A stretch of DNA of 64,000 nt from Yes71-27 sp040758635 (GTDB lineage Bacteria > Bacillota > Desulfotomaculia > Desulfotomaculales > Ammonificaceae), in assembly GCA_040758635.1 (NCBI GenBank), contig JBFLVI010000004.1, positions 32,405-96,404 of the forward strand, given 5' to 3'. The stretch's first letter is position 1; every line of letters begins with the position of its first letter. Of this stretch, positions 1-7,237 are shown one piece after another. A model generated the notes under the pieces. That model did no database searches. It had not been told where the DNA came from and saw nothing but the letters and a program-made list of their open reading frames with translations. Made by a program: the position numbers and the translations under genes.

Positions 1-2
1 GC

Positions 3-284
3 ACCCAGGCCGTCGGCATTATAGCTTCGCTGCCGCTCCCGTCCACTTTGGGCAGTTTCGATATCTACGGCGCCGAAGTGTTCATCCCTGTCATTGGCGG
101 TTTCGGCTTCCAGTTGTTCAAAGTGTCCGAAGAGCCACCCGCCTGGGGCGGGCTGATCAGCCTGCCGGCCGCCGCCTTCCTTACCCCCGGCACCCGGGTC
201 ACTGTCCGCCCCGGCAACTCCGTAACCGGTGTCTCCGGCGCGATCGTTTTGGAAGGTACCCTCAGCAGGTGTTTTCAGAGGTAG
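3..284 (+). CDS. C-terminal part of an unknown protein (runs off the window start)
   Basis: The frame is open from the first bases of the window to a TAG at 282-284, so this looks like the 3' end of a longer gene rather than a small gene starting at the TTG at 48. The visible 93 residues are rich in Gly, Val and Pro with alternating hydrophobic residues, suggesting beta structure. No family was recognised. The following gene has its own strong Shine-Dalgarno site 370 bases away, so no operon link is implied. Confidence 0.45.
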   Translation, partial: TQAVGIIASLPLPSTLGSFDIYGAEVFIPVIGGFGFQLFKVSEEPPAWGGLISLPAAAFLTPGTRVTVRPGNSVTGVSGAIVLEGTLSRCFQR

Positions 285-656
285 GTTTTAATCAAGGGGA
301 AAAAGCATCGAAAGCTGGGAACAGAAACCCGGCTTTTTGATTGGGAATCGAAACATCATTTGCCGCGGGGGAAATACCCTTTTATTTACCGAAGATGATT
401 TGCATGAGTGCCTACGGCACCGCGCGAATAAAATGGATTAGAGCCTCTTTTTGTTTTTGCAGCTAAAACAGGTACGGTCAAATATTTTTGTTGACGGTAA
501 AAGGATCCCCGGGAAAGGACCCCCGGATAATTTTAATCCCGTCATGTGTAAGTTTGAGCAGGGGAAAGAAACTAAGTAGCGAAATCTCACCTCATATGTC
601 ATGGGGACTGTTCTTGTGATAACTTTTCTTAATTAAAATGACGGGGAGGGTCTTTT
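285..656. other. Intergenic region before the thymidylate synthase gene
   Basis: About 370 bases with no convincing gene. There is an AT-rich end with a possible extended -10 (TG-T-GATAAC at 615-623) that could drive the downstream gene, but no good -35 was found. A GC-rich partial inverted repeat near 504-527 is too mismatched to call a terminator. Confidence 0.4.
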
Positions 657-1361
657 TTGAGCAATAACGGCAAAAGCCAAACCGCGGAACCGGGTCCCGT
701 TTTTGTAAACGCGTTTGATCTGCCGGACGCGTGGTTCCAACTGTTGTACAAGATCTTCGACAACGGACGGGTCTACACGGTTGAACGGGGAAGTTTCGCC
801 GGCAGCCGGCGGCTGGAATTCGACTTCGTGGTCGTGCGGGTAAACAACCCGGGGAAGCGGCCCCTGGTGCCCGACATCCCGCCGGATATCTCCGTGCCGG
901 CCCCGAGCGATATCGGGTACGCGGAGGAGTATTTCGTGCGGTACCTGATGAGCACGGAGCGGCGTGAGGGCGAACAGTACACCTACGGCGAGCGCATCGT
1001 GCCCGGCGTGGAGAAGGTGCTGGAGATGTACCGCCGGGACGGTTACGGCACCAACCAGGCCTGCATCGAGGTGGCCCGGCCCGAGGACATCGACCTTGAG
1101 GATCCGCCCTGCCTCCGGCTGGTGGACACGCGGATCAGAAACGGCAGGCTGCACTTTTACGTCTACTTCCGGAGCTGGGACCTCTGGGGCGGGTTACCTA
1201 CCAACCTTGCCGGGCTCCAGTTGGTGAAAGAGTACATGGCCTCCGAGTTGGGCGTCGAGGACGGGATGATCACGGCCTGCTCCAAGGGCCTGCACCTGTA
1301 TGAGTACGCCTGGGAGTGGGCCAAGTTACGCACCCGGAAAAGGGAGCAGGCGGCAAAGTAG
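657..1361 (+). CDS. thyA: Thymidylate synthase, archaeal type
   Basis: Makes dTMP from dUMP with methylenetetrahydrofolate. The 234-residue protein is shorter than bacterial ThyA (about 264) and resembles the archaeal thymidylate synthase/dCMP hydroxymethylase-like family. The motif DPPCLRL places the catalytic Cys at about 152. RSWDLWGGLPTN (172-183) corresponds to the ThyA RSCD...PFN phosphate and pyrimidine-binding segment, and SKGLHLYEY (209-217) to the conserved C-terminal His/Tyr segment. The TTG at 657 is chosen because ACGGGGAGGG at 641-650 sits 6 bases upstream. It appears monocistronic. The archaeal affinity suggests horizontal transfer, but this is inferred from motifs only. Confidence 0.8.
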   Translation: MSNNGKSQTAEPGPVFVNAFDLPDAWFQLLYKIFDNGRVYTVERGSFAGSRRLEFDFVVVRVNNPGKRPLVPDIPPDISVPAPSDIGYAEEYFVRYLMSTERREGEQYTYGERIVPGVEKVLEMYRRDGYGTNQACIEVARPEDIDLEDPPCLRLVDTRIRNGRLHFYVYFRSWDLWGGLPTNLAGLQLVKEYMASELGVEDGMITACSKGLHLYEYAWEWAKLRTRKREQAAK

Positions 1362-1458
1362 GTTAGCACTGCGTCCATTCGAAATTCTCCCGGGTTCCGG
1401 ATGGGGTAGGATTGGGTTTTATCTTCTTTTTATTTTATTGATTTTTGTGAACGTCCTC

Positions 1459-1486
1459 TTGTTTTCCCGGTTGGTTCTGGTATAAT
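1459..1486 (+). promoter_or_regulatory. Sigma-A promoter for tig
   Basis: TTGTTT at 1459-1464, 16 bases, then TATAAT at 1481-1486, preceded by TG at 1478-1479 (extended -10). It is the only strong promoter upstream of tig and predicts a transcript start near 1493. Confidence 0.75.
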
Positions 1487-1505
1487 AGAGGAGCAGGGCA
1501 AGGTG

Positions 1506-1534
1506 CCAGGGAAATTTACCCTGGTTTTCTTTTT
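1506..1534 (+). terminator. Hairpin plus T-tract in the tig leader (attenuator-like)
   Basis: CCAGGG at 1506-1511 pairs with CCCTGG at 1519-1524 and is followed by TTTTCTTTTT. It has the form of an intrinsic terminator but lies just downstream of the tig promoter, so any tig transcript must read through it. It may instead stop transcripts from upstream. Confidence 0.5.
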
Positions 1535-1647
1535 GCCGGGTTTTTTTGCGCTTCCGCGGGTTAAAATTAAAAGGAGTTTCCCGGGGAACGCCGAATAAGT
1601 CATTTATTCTTTTAAAAGCCGGAAAATTTGAAGATCGGGAGGATGCA

Positions 1648-3030
1648 ATGAGGGCTACGGCAGAACGGTTGGAAAACAGCACTGTACTTCTGGAAGTTGA
1701 GGTGGAAGCGGAGCGTTTCAGCCAGGCGGTCGAGCGCGCCTGCCGGAAATTGGCGCGGGACGTTGCCATCCCCGGCTTCCGCAAGGGTAAGGTGCCGCGG
1801 GTCATTCTCGAGCGGTACCTGGGCAAAGACCGCCTTTACCACGAAGCGGCGACCCTGGTGGTGGGAGAGGCTTATCCCGCGGCCGTGAAGGACGCCGGAA
1901 TCGAGCCGGTTTCCCAGCCGGAACTGGAGGTTGTGGAGGCCGAGGAAGGGAAACCGCTGGTGTTCAAAGCGAAGGTGGAGGTCAAGCCGGAGGTCAAGCT
2001 CGGCGAGTATAAAGGGCTGGAAGTCACCAGGCGCGCCAAGACGGTGACCCCGGAAGACGTGGCGGCGGAACTCGAGCGGCTGCGGGACCGCTACGCCCGC
2101 CTGGTGACAGTCGAAGACGGAGCGGTGGCCAAAGACGACATCGTAAAGATTGATTACGAGGGTACGATAGACGGCGAAGCCATTCCCGGCGGTGCGGCCA
2201 AGGGAAAGGAAGTGGAGGTGGGGCTCGGCTACCTCGTGCCGGAGCTGGAGGAGGCCCTCATCGGCATGCGTCCCGGTGAAACGAAGGAGGTTAAGGTCGT
2301 TTTCCCCTCCGACCACCGGGAGGAAACGCTGGCGGGTAAGGAGGCGGTCTTCAAGGTGACCGTCCGGGCGATCCGCCGTAAAGAATTGATGCCGCTTGAC
2401 GATGAGTTTGCCAAAGAAGTAAGCGAGTTTGATACGCTCGCGGAATTGAAAGCGGACCTGGAGAATAAATTGAGGGAAGCCGTGGTCGAGGAGGTTGACC
2501 TGGCGGTCCGCCAGGAGGTCGTGCGCAAGGCGGTGGCGAACGCGGAGGTGGATCTCCCGCCCTCGATGGTAGCCGGCCAGGTGGAGGAGTTGATGGAGGA
2601 CATCATCGCCACCGCCGACGGACGCGGGGTATCCCCGGACCGCCTTTTCGTACTCCTCAAGACCACGCCCGAGGGGCTGCGGGAGCGGATCCGGCCCGAC
2701 GCCGAGCGCAACATCAAAACGCGGCTCGTACTGGACGCGATTGCCGAAGCGGAAGGGCTTACGGTCAGCGACGCGGAAATGGACGAAGAGATCGTGAAAC
2801 TGGCCGCACTGTACCGCCAGAAACCCGAGGAGGTGCGCACGGCCTTTGAGGAAAGCGGCAGGCTTGCCTTCATCCGGCAGAAGTTGCTGCGGGACAAGAC
2901 AATCCAGTTTTTGGTTGACAATGCGCGGGTGATCGAAGCGGAAGCTGCCGAAACCGCCCGGCAGGAAGCCGGGGAAGCGGCGGCGGACCTGGAAGCGGAA
3001 GCCGGAGCGGCGGCGGAGGAGAAACCCTGA
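1648..3030 (+). CDS. tig: Trigger factor, ribosome-associated chaperone and prolyl isomerase
   Basis: Binds the ribosome exit tunnel and folds nascent chains. 460 residues with the normal order: N-terminal ribosome-binding domain with the signature GFRKGKVP, a central FKBP-type isomerase domain starting near residue 150 (KDDIVKIDYEG), and a C-terminal helical chaperone domain. The tail is rich in Ala and Glu (last about 35 residues). The frame is open upstream to 1546, but ATG 1648 is chosen because GGGAGG lies just before it and homology begins there (MRATAERLENS). Followed by clpP and clpX, the usual clostridial order. Confidence 0.95.
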   Translation: MRATAERLENSTVLLEVEVEAERFSQAVERACRKLARDVAIPGFRKGKVPRVILERYLGKDRLYHEAATLVVGEAYPAAVKDAGIEPVSQPELEVVEAEEGKPLVFKAKVEVKPEVKLGEYKGLEVTRRAKTVTPEDVAAELERLRDRYARLVTVEDGAVAKDDIVKIDYEGTIDGEAIPGGAAKGKEVEVGLGYLVPELEEALIGMRPGETKEVKVVFPSDHREETLAGKEAVFKVTVRAIRRKELMPLDDEFAKEVSEFDTLAELKADLENKLREAVVEEVDLAVRQEVVRKAVANAEVDLPPSMVAGQVEELMEDIIATADGRGVSPDRLFVLLKTTPEGLRERIRPDAERNIKTRLVLDAIAEAEGLTVSDAEMDEEIVKLAALYRQKPEEVRTAFEESGRLAFIRQKLLRDKTIQFLVDNARVIEAEAAETARQEAGEAAADLEAEAGAAAEEKP

Positions 3031-3083
3031 AAGGCCTCTTTTTAAAATACGTGAGGACCCGGCCGGCGAGCCTGACAAAGTAT

Positions 3084-3226
3084 CAGTCGTCGGACGTCGG
3101 TCATCGGTCGTCGGGATGCGTCGTCAGGCGTCAGAGGGAAGCAGTAATGCGAAGCTAAAAGAGAAATCGCCAAGGGCGATTTCGACGAGTACTCGACCGA
3201 CGACTGAGCTGCGAAGCTCGTCGCCG
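3084..3226. repeat. Heptad-arm hairpin element, CGTCGG subtype
   Basis: Between tig and clpP. The left arm has 7-bp units (CGGACGT, CGGTCAT, CGGTCGT, CGGGATG) at about 3084-3118. A palindrome, GAAATCGCC / GGCGATTTC, spans 3163-3183. The right side (CTCGACC, GACGACT) is complementary to the left arm. The layout is that of the commoner GAATTCGC-centred elements, but with a different sequence in both arms and centre. Confidence 0.65.
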
Positions 3227-3303
3227 CGCCCCACGGAAGAAGAACGCATTTTAAGAGGAGGACTTGGGGTTTATGATATTATATATTATAGAGGTGATTA
3301 AGT

Positions 3304-3903
3304 GTGTCGACGTTGGTACCGATAGTCGTTGAACAGACAAACCGTGGCGAGCGGGCTTACGATATTTACTCCCGGTTGCTTAAAGACCGGATTATCTTTG
3401 TCGGTGGGCCGGTTGACGATACGGTTGCGAATCTGGTTATTGCCCAGTTTCTTTTCTTGGAGGCGGAGGATCCTGAGAAGGACATCCACCTTTATATTAA
3501 CTCTCCGGGTGGCTTGATTACGGCGGGCATGGCGATTTACGATACCATGCAGTACATCCGTCCGGATGTTTCCACCATCTGCCTGGGACAGGCGGCGAGT
3601 ATGGGCGCATTCCTTCTCGCGGCCGGGGCCAAAGGGAAGCGGTACGCGCTTCCCTACGCGCGGATTCTCATTCACCAGCCTCTCGGTGGGGTACAGGGAC
3701 AGGCGACGGAGGTGGAGATCCATGCGCGGGAAATCTTGCGGATGAGGCAGGTCCTAAACGAGCTTCTGGCCAAACACACCGGGCAGCCGATCGAAAAGAT
3801 CGTGCAGGACACGGAAAGGGATTTCTTTATGTCGGCGCAGCAGGCCAAGGAATACGGTATTGTGGATGAAGTTATCGCTTTTCGAAAGAAACCAGCGAAG
3901 TGA
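3304..3903 (+). CDS. clpP: ATP-dependent Clp protease proteolytic subunit
   Basis: Serine protease core of ClpXP. 199 residues, normal length. Catalytic triad visible: Ser99 (GQAASMG), His124 (ILIHQPLGG), Asp173 (DTERDFFM). Handle and head regions are intact. The GTG start at 3304 has GAGGTGA about 6 bases upstream. An AT-rich stretch at 3275-3290 could hold a promoter but the boxes are weak. It lies 15 bases upstream of clpX and is almost certainly cotranscribed with it. Confidence 0.95.
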   Translation: MSTLVPIVVEQTNRGERAYDIYSRLLKDRIIFVGGPVDDTVANLVIAQFLFLEAEDPEKDIHLYINSPGGLITAGMAIYDTMQYIRPDVSTICLGQAASMGAFLLAAGAKGKRYALPYARILIHQPLGGVQGQATEVEIHAREILRMRQVLNELLAKHTGQPIEKIVQDTERDFFMSAQQAKEYGIVDEVIAFRKKPAK

Positions 3904-3918
3904 GCGAGGGGGATTCTT

Positions 3919-5172
3919 ATGTTTAACAACGAAAAGGGTCACTTGAAGTGCTCGTTTTGCGGCAAGCACCAGGATCAGGTCAAGAAACTGGTGGCCGGCC
4001 CCGGTGTTTACATCTGCGACGAGTGCATCGAGCTCTGCAACGAGATCATCGAAGAGGAGTTGAGCGAGGATCTCGGGGCGGAGTTGCGCGATATACCTAC
4101 GCCGAAGGAGATCAAGGAGTTTCTGGACCAGTACGTGATCGGGCAGGAGCACGCCAAGAAGATCCTCTCGGTAGCGGTTTACAACCATTACAAGCGGATC
4201 AACCTCGGCAGCAAGATCGAGGACGTGGAGTTGCAGAAAAGCAACATCGTGATGCTGGGCCCGACCGGGTGCGGCAAAACACTGTTGGCCCAAACCCTCG
4301 CGCGGATGCTGAACGTTCCGTTCGCCATTGCTGATGCCACTTCGCTTACCGAGGCCGGTTACGTCGGCGAAGACGTGGAAAACATCCTTTTGAAGCTGAT
4401 CCAGGCTGCCGACTACGACATCGAGAAGGCGGAGAAAGGGATCGTCTACATTGACGAGATCGACAAAATCGCCCGGAAGTCGGAAAACCCCTCGATCACC
4501 CGGGATGTTTCGGGCGAGGGCGTCCAGCAGGCGCTGTTGAAGATCCTGGAAGGCACGGTGGCCAGCGTCCCGCCGCAGGGGGGGCGGAAGCACCCGCACC
4601 AGGAGTTCATCCAGCTTGATACGACCAACATCCTGTTCATCTGCGGCGGCGCCTTTGAGGGGGTTGACAAGATCATCCAGAACCGGGTCAGCAAGAAGAC
4701 GATGGGTTTCGGGGCGGAGCTGCTGATCAAGAGGGAGCAGAATATCGGCGACGTTTTGCGCCAGATCCTGCCCCAGGATTTGTTGAAGTACGGGCTGATT
4801 CCCGAGTTCGTGGGGCGGCTCCCGATCATCGTCACCATCGACCCGCTGACGGAGGACGACCTGATTCGGATCCTTACGGAGCCGCGCAACGCCCTGGTGC
4901 GGCAGTACGAAAAGCTCTTCGAGCTCGACGGCGTCCAGCTCGAGTTTCAGCAGGAAGCCCTGCGGGCGATTGCCCAGGAGGCAATCCGACGCAATACCGG
5001 TGCCCGGGGATTGCGGGCGATCCTCGAGGAGATAATGCTGAACGTGATGTACGACATCCCTTCCCGGGGCGACGTTGCCAAGTGCGTTGTCTCCCGGGAG
5101 GCGGTGATCAAGCGCGAGCAGCCGCTGATTGTCACCATGGAGCGGAAGAAAAAGAAGGAAGGTGCGATTTAG
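3919..5172 (+). CDS. clpX: ClpX, unfoldase of the ClpXP protease
   Basis: AAA+ ATPase that recognises and unfolds substrates for ClpP. 417 residues. N-terminal zinc finger with Cys11, Cys14, Cys33 and Cys36; Walker A GPTGCGKT at 114-121; Walker B VYIDEIDK; the ClpP-contacting IGF-type loop reads MGF here. Start ATG 3919 follows GAGGGGG. A clear intrinsic terminator at 5262-5292 ends the tig-clpP-clpX group. Confidence 0.96.
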   Translation: MFNNEKGHLKCSFCGKHQDQVKKLVAGPGVYICDECIELCNEIIEEELSEDLGAELRDIPTPKEIKEFLDQYVIGQEHAKKILSVAVYNHYKRINLGSKIEDVELQKSNIVMLGPTGCGKTLLAQTLARMLNVPFAIADATSLTEAGYVGEDVENILLKLIQAADYDIEKAEKGIVYIDEIDKIARKSENPSITRDVSGEGVQQALLKILEGTVASVPPQGGRKHPHQEFIQLDTTNILFICGGAFEGVDKIIQNRVSKKTMGFGAELLIKREQNIGDVLRQILPQDLLKYGLIPEFVGRLPIIVTIDPLTEDDLIRILTEPRNALVRQYEKLFELDGVQLEFQQEALRAIAQEAIRRNTGARGLRAILEEIMLNVMYDIPSRGDVAKCVVSREAVIKREQPLIVTMERKKKKEGAI

Positions 5173-5174
5173 CT

Positions 5175-5330
5175 CGTCGGACGTCGGAAGTAGGAAGGCT
5201 TGAAGGAATTCGCTATGCGAGTTCCTTTTTGTTTTAAAAGCTCCAATCTCCGGGCTATAAGGCTGCCTCTTAGGAAGGGGCGGCTTTTTTTTATCTTCTG
5301 GATTCTGACTCCTGGCTTCTGAATTCTGTA
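5175..5330. repeat. Heptad-arm hairpin element between clpX and lonB
   Basis: Left heptads CGTCGGA, CGTCGGA, AGTAGGA (5175-5195). Near-palindrome AAGGAATTCGC ... GCGAGTTCCTT at 5203-5227. Right arm is five exact-phase heptads at 5296-5330: TTCTGGA, TTCTGAC, TCCTGGC, TTCTGAA, TTCTGTA. The clpX terminator lies inside the element, between the centre and the right arm. The two arms belong to different subtypes, suggesting a composite. Confidence 0.75.
5262..5292 (+). terminator. Intrinsic terminator after clpX
   Basis: GCTGCCTCTT (5262-5271) pairs with AAGGGGCGGC (5275-5284) with two G-T pairs and a 3-base loop, followed by eight T. Strong rho-independent form. Confidence 0.85.
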
Positions 5331-5404
5331 TAGATTCATAGAAACGGGAAAACTTAGCAATAATACAACCCAGACGACGACTTATTGACAAGGAGTGAAG
5401 GTTT

Positions 5405-7105
5405 TTGGCTGAGTTTCCTGAAGGCTTTTCCAGCGTTTTAACGGTGATCCAGGTCTTTTTCGGCGTCGTCATCGGGCTTTACTTCTGGAACCTGCTCCGG
5501 GCGCAGCAGGGGGGCAAGGTAGCCGTCCGGCGCGAATCACACCGCGAGGTGGAAAGGCTGCGGCGCTTGCGGGAGATATCGCTCACCGAGCCGCTGGCGG
5601 AAAAGACGCGGCCCCAGAGTTTCAAGGAGATCGTCGGGCAGGAGGAGGCGATCAAGGCGCTGCGGGCGGCGCTTTGCGGCCCTCACCCGCAGCACGTGCT
5701 CTTGTACGGCCCGCCCGGGGTGGGGAAAACGGCGGCGGCGCGGCTGATTCTCGAGGAGGCCAAGAAGAATCCTCAGTCGCCCTTCAAGCAGGAGGCGAAA
5801 TTTGTGGAGGTCGACGCGACCACCGCCCGATTTGACGAGCGTGGGATCGCCGACCCGCTGATCGGGTCGGTGCACGATCCCATTTACCAGGGGGCCGGCC
5901 CCTTGGGGGTGGCCGGGGTCCCGCAGCCCAAGCCGGGAGCGGTGACCCGGGCCCACGGCGGCCTGCTCTTTCTTGACGAAATCGGGGAACTGCACCCGGT
6001 TCAGATGAACAAGCTCCTGAAGGTGCTGGAGGATCGGCGGGTTTTTCTTGAAAGCGCTTACTACAACCCGGATGACGCCAACACGCCGGCGCATATCCAC
6101 GACATCTTTCAAAACGGGCTGCCAGCAGACTTCCGCCTGGTCGGGGCGACGACGCGGCAGCCGGAAGAGATCTCCCCGGCCATTCGTTCCCGGTGCGTGG
6201 AGATCTTCTTCCGGCCGCTGGCGCCGGCAGAGGTCGAGGTGATCGCGGCAAGCGCCGTCCGGCGGCTGGGCCTGGACGCCGAGGACGGCGTGCTGGAAGT
6301 GGTTCGAAAGTACGCCACCAACGGCCGGGAGGCGGTAAACATGGTGCAGCTTGCGGCCGGAGTAGCCATCACCGAGGGGCGCACGGAGATCCGCGTGACC
6401 GATATGGAATGGGTGGTGACGTGCGGACAGTACAATCCGCGGCCGGAGGAGCGGCTGCCGGCGCAGCCGGCGGTCGGCCTGGTGGCCGGGCTGGCGGTTT
6501 ACGGGCCGAACGTCGGCGCGGTGATGGAAATCGAGGCCTCGGCACTGCCGGTGAAGAAAGGGACCGGCCGGCTGATGGTCACCGGGGTGGTGGAGGAGGA
6601 GGAACTGCAAGGTGCAGGCCGCCGCGTCCGCCGGAAAAGCTCGGTCAAGAGCGCGGTGGAAAACGTCCTCACGGCGCTGCGCTACACGCTGCAGGTTGAA
6701 CCCGCCGACTACGACATCCACGTTAACTTTCCGGGCGGAATTCCGGTTGACGGCCCTTCGGCGGGGGTCGCGGTGGCGGCGGCGGTTTATTCAGCGATTA
6801 CCGGTATCCCGGTGGACAACCGGGTGGCCTTGACCGGGGAGGTCTCCATCAGGGGGATGATCAAACCCGTCGGCGGGATCGTGCCGAAGGTGGCCGCGGC
6901 GTTGCGGGCCGGGGCGGAACGGGTTTTAATCCCCCGGGAGAACCACCAGAAGTTCTTCAGTTCCCTTGCCGGAATCGAGATCGTTCCCCTGGACCGTCTG
7001 GAAGAGGCGGTGCGGGAGGCGCTCCGCGGTGAGGAAAAGGCCGGTGAAGAGGCAAAGGTGCCGGCGGCGCTGCCGTTTGGTGGTAGGATGACCTTGAAGA
7101 TGTAA
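5405..7105 (+). CDS. lonB: LonB, membrane-anchored ATP-dependent Lon-type protease
   Basis: 566 residues, like the Bacillus LonB type. One N-terminal membrane helix (about residues 10-30), then an AAA+ ATPase with Walker A GPPGVGKT and Walker B LLFLDEIGE, then a Lon protease domain. The catalytic Ser is in PVDGPSAGVAVA and the Lys in GGIVPKVAAALRAG. In Bacilli this protease is linked to the forespore. TTG start at 5405 with AAGGAG upstream. It follows a terminator and a repeat element, so it probably has its own promoter, which was not identified. Confidence 0.9.
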   Translation: MAEFPEGFSSVLTVIQVFFGVVIGLYFWNLLRAQQGGKVAVRRESHREVERLRRLREISLTEPLAEKTRPQSFKEIVGQEEAIKALRAALCGPHPQHVLLYGPPGVGKTAAARLILEEAKKNPQSPFKQEAKFVEVDATTARFDERGIADPLIGSVHDPIYQGAGPLGVAGVPQPKPGAVTRAHGGLLFLDEIGELHPVQMNKLLKVLEDRRVFLESAYYNPDDANTPAHIHDIFQNGLPADFRLVGATTRQPEEISPAIRSRCVEIFFRPLAPAEVEVIAASAVRRLGLDAEDGVLEVVRKYATNGREAVNMVQLAAGVAITEGRTEIRVTDMEWVVTCGQYNPRPEERLPAQPAVGLVAGLAVYGPNVGAVMEIEASALPVKKGTGRLMVTGVVEEEELQGAGRRVRRKSSVKSAVENVLTALRYTLQVEPADYDIHVNFPGGIPVDGPSAGVAVAAAVYSAITGIPVDNRVALTGEVSIRGMIKPVGGIVPKVAAALRAGAERVLIPRENHQKFFSSLAGIEIVPLDRLEEAVREALRGEEKAGEEAKVPAALPFGGRMTLKM

Positions 7106-7173
7106 AAACTGCTATTTTCGGCTGTTCCTGCTTTTAGAGGTTTTTATTCCTGTAGCACAACCGCTCTTTAGTA

Positions 7174-7201
7174 TGTTAGAATAAGAACTGATTAATCAGT
7201 T
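7174..7201 (+). promoter_or_regulatory. lon promoter -10 region with a 16-bp perfect palindrome
   Basis: TG-T-TAGAAT at 7174-7182 is an extended -10; the -35 is weak. Directly after it, AACTGATTAATCAGTT at 7186-7201 is a perfect palindrome covering the expected start of transcription, as expected for a repressor operator. It resembles neither the CIRCE nor the CtsR direct-repeat operator. Confidence 0.55.
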
Positions 7202-7237
7202 AGAGGGTTGGATTCAGAGTAGGGGGAGGTGTTGGAG

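Noticed and set aside
504..531. GC-rich inverted repeat as terminator or operator
   Set aside because: Arms mismatch in the middle and no T-run follows.
1364..1371. TTAGCACT, like half of a CIRCE heat-shock operator
   Set aside because: No inverted second half nine bases on.
1300..1485. Short frame with a hydrophobic tail after the thymidylate synthase gene
   Set aside because: It overlaps the end of the synthase gene and the tig promoter; the hydrophobic tail comes from T-rich promoter DNA.
3116..3301. Small frame between tig and clpP
   Set aside because: Lies in the CGTCGG repeat element, low-complexity, no ribosome-binding site.
3754..5472. Long open frame opposite clpX
   Set aside because: Antisense of a clear gene in GC-rich DNA; no homology or ribosome-binding site.
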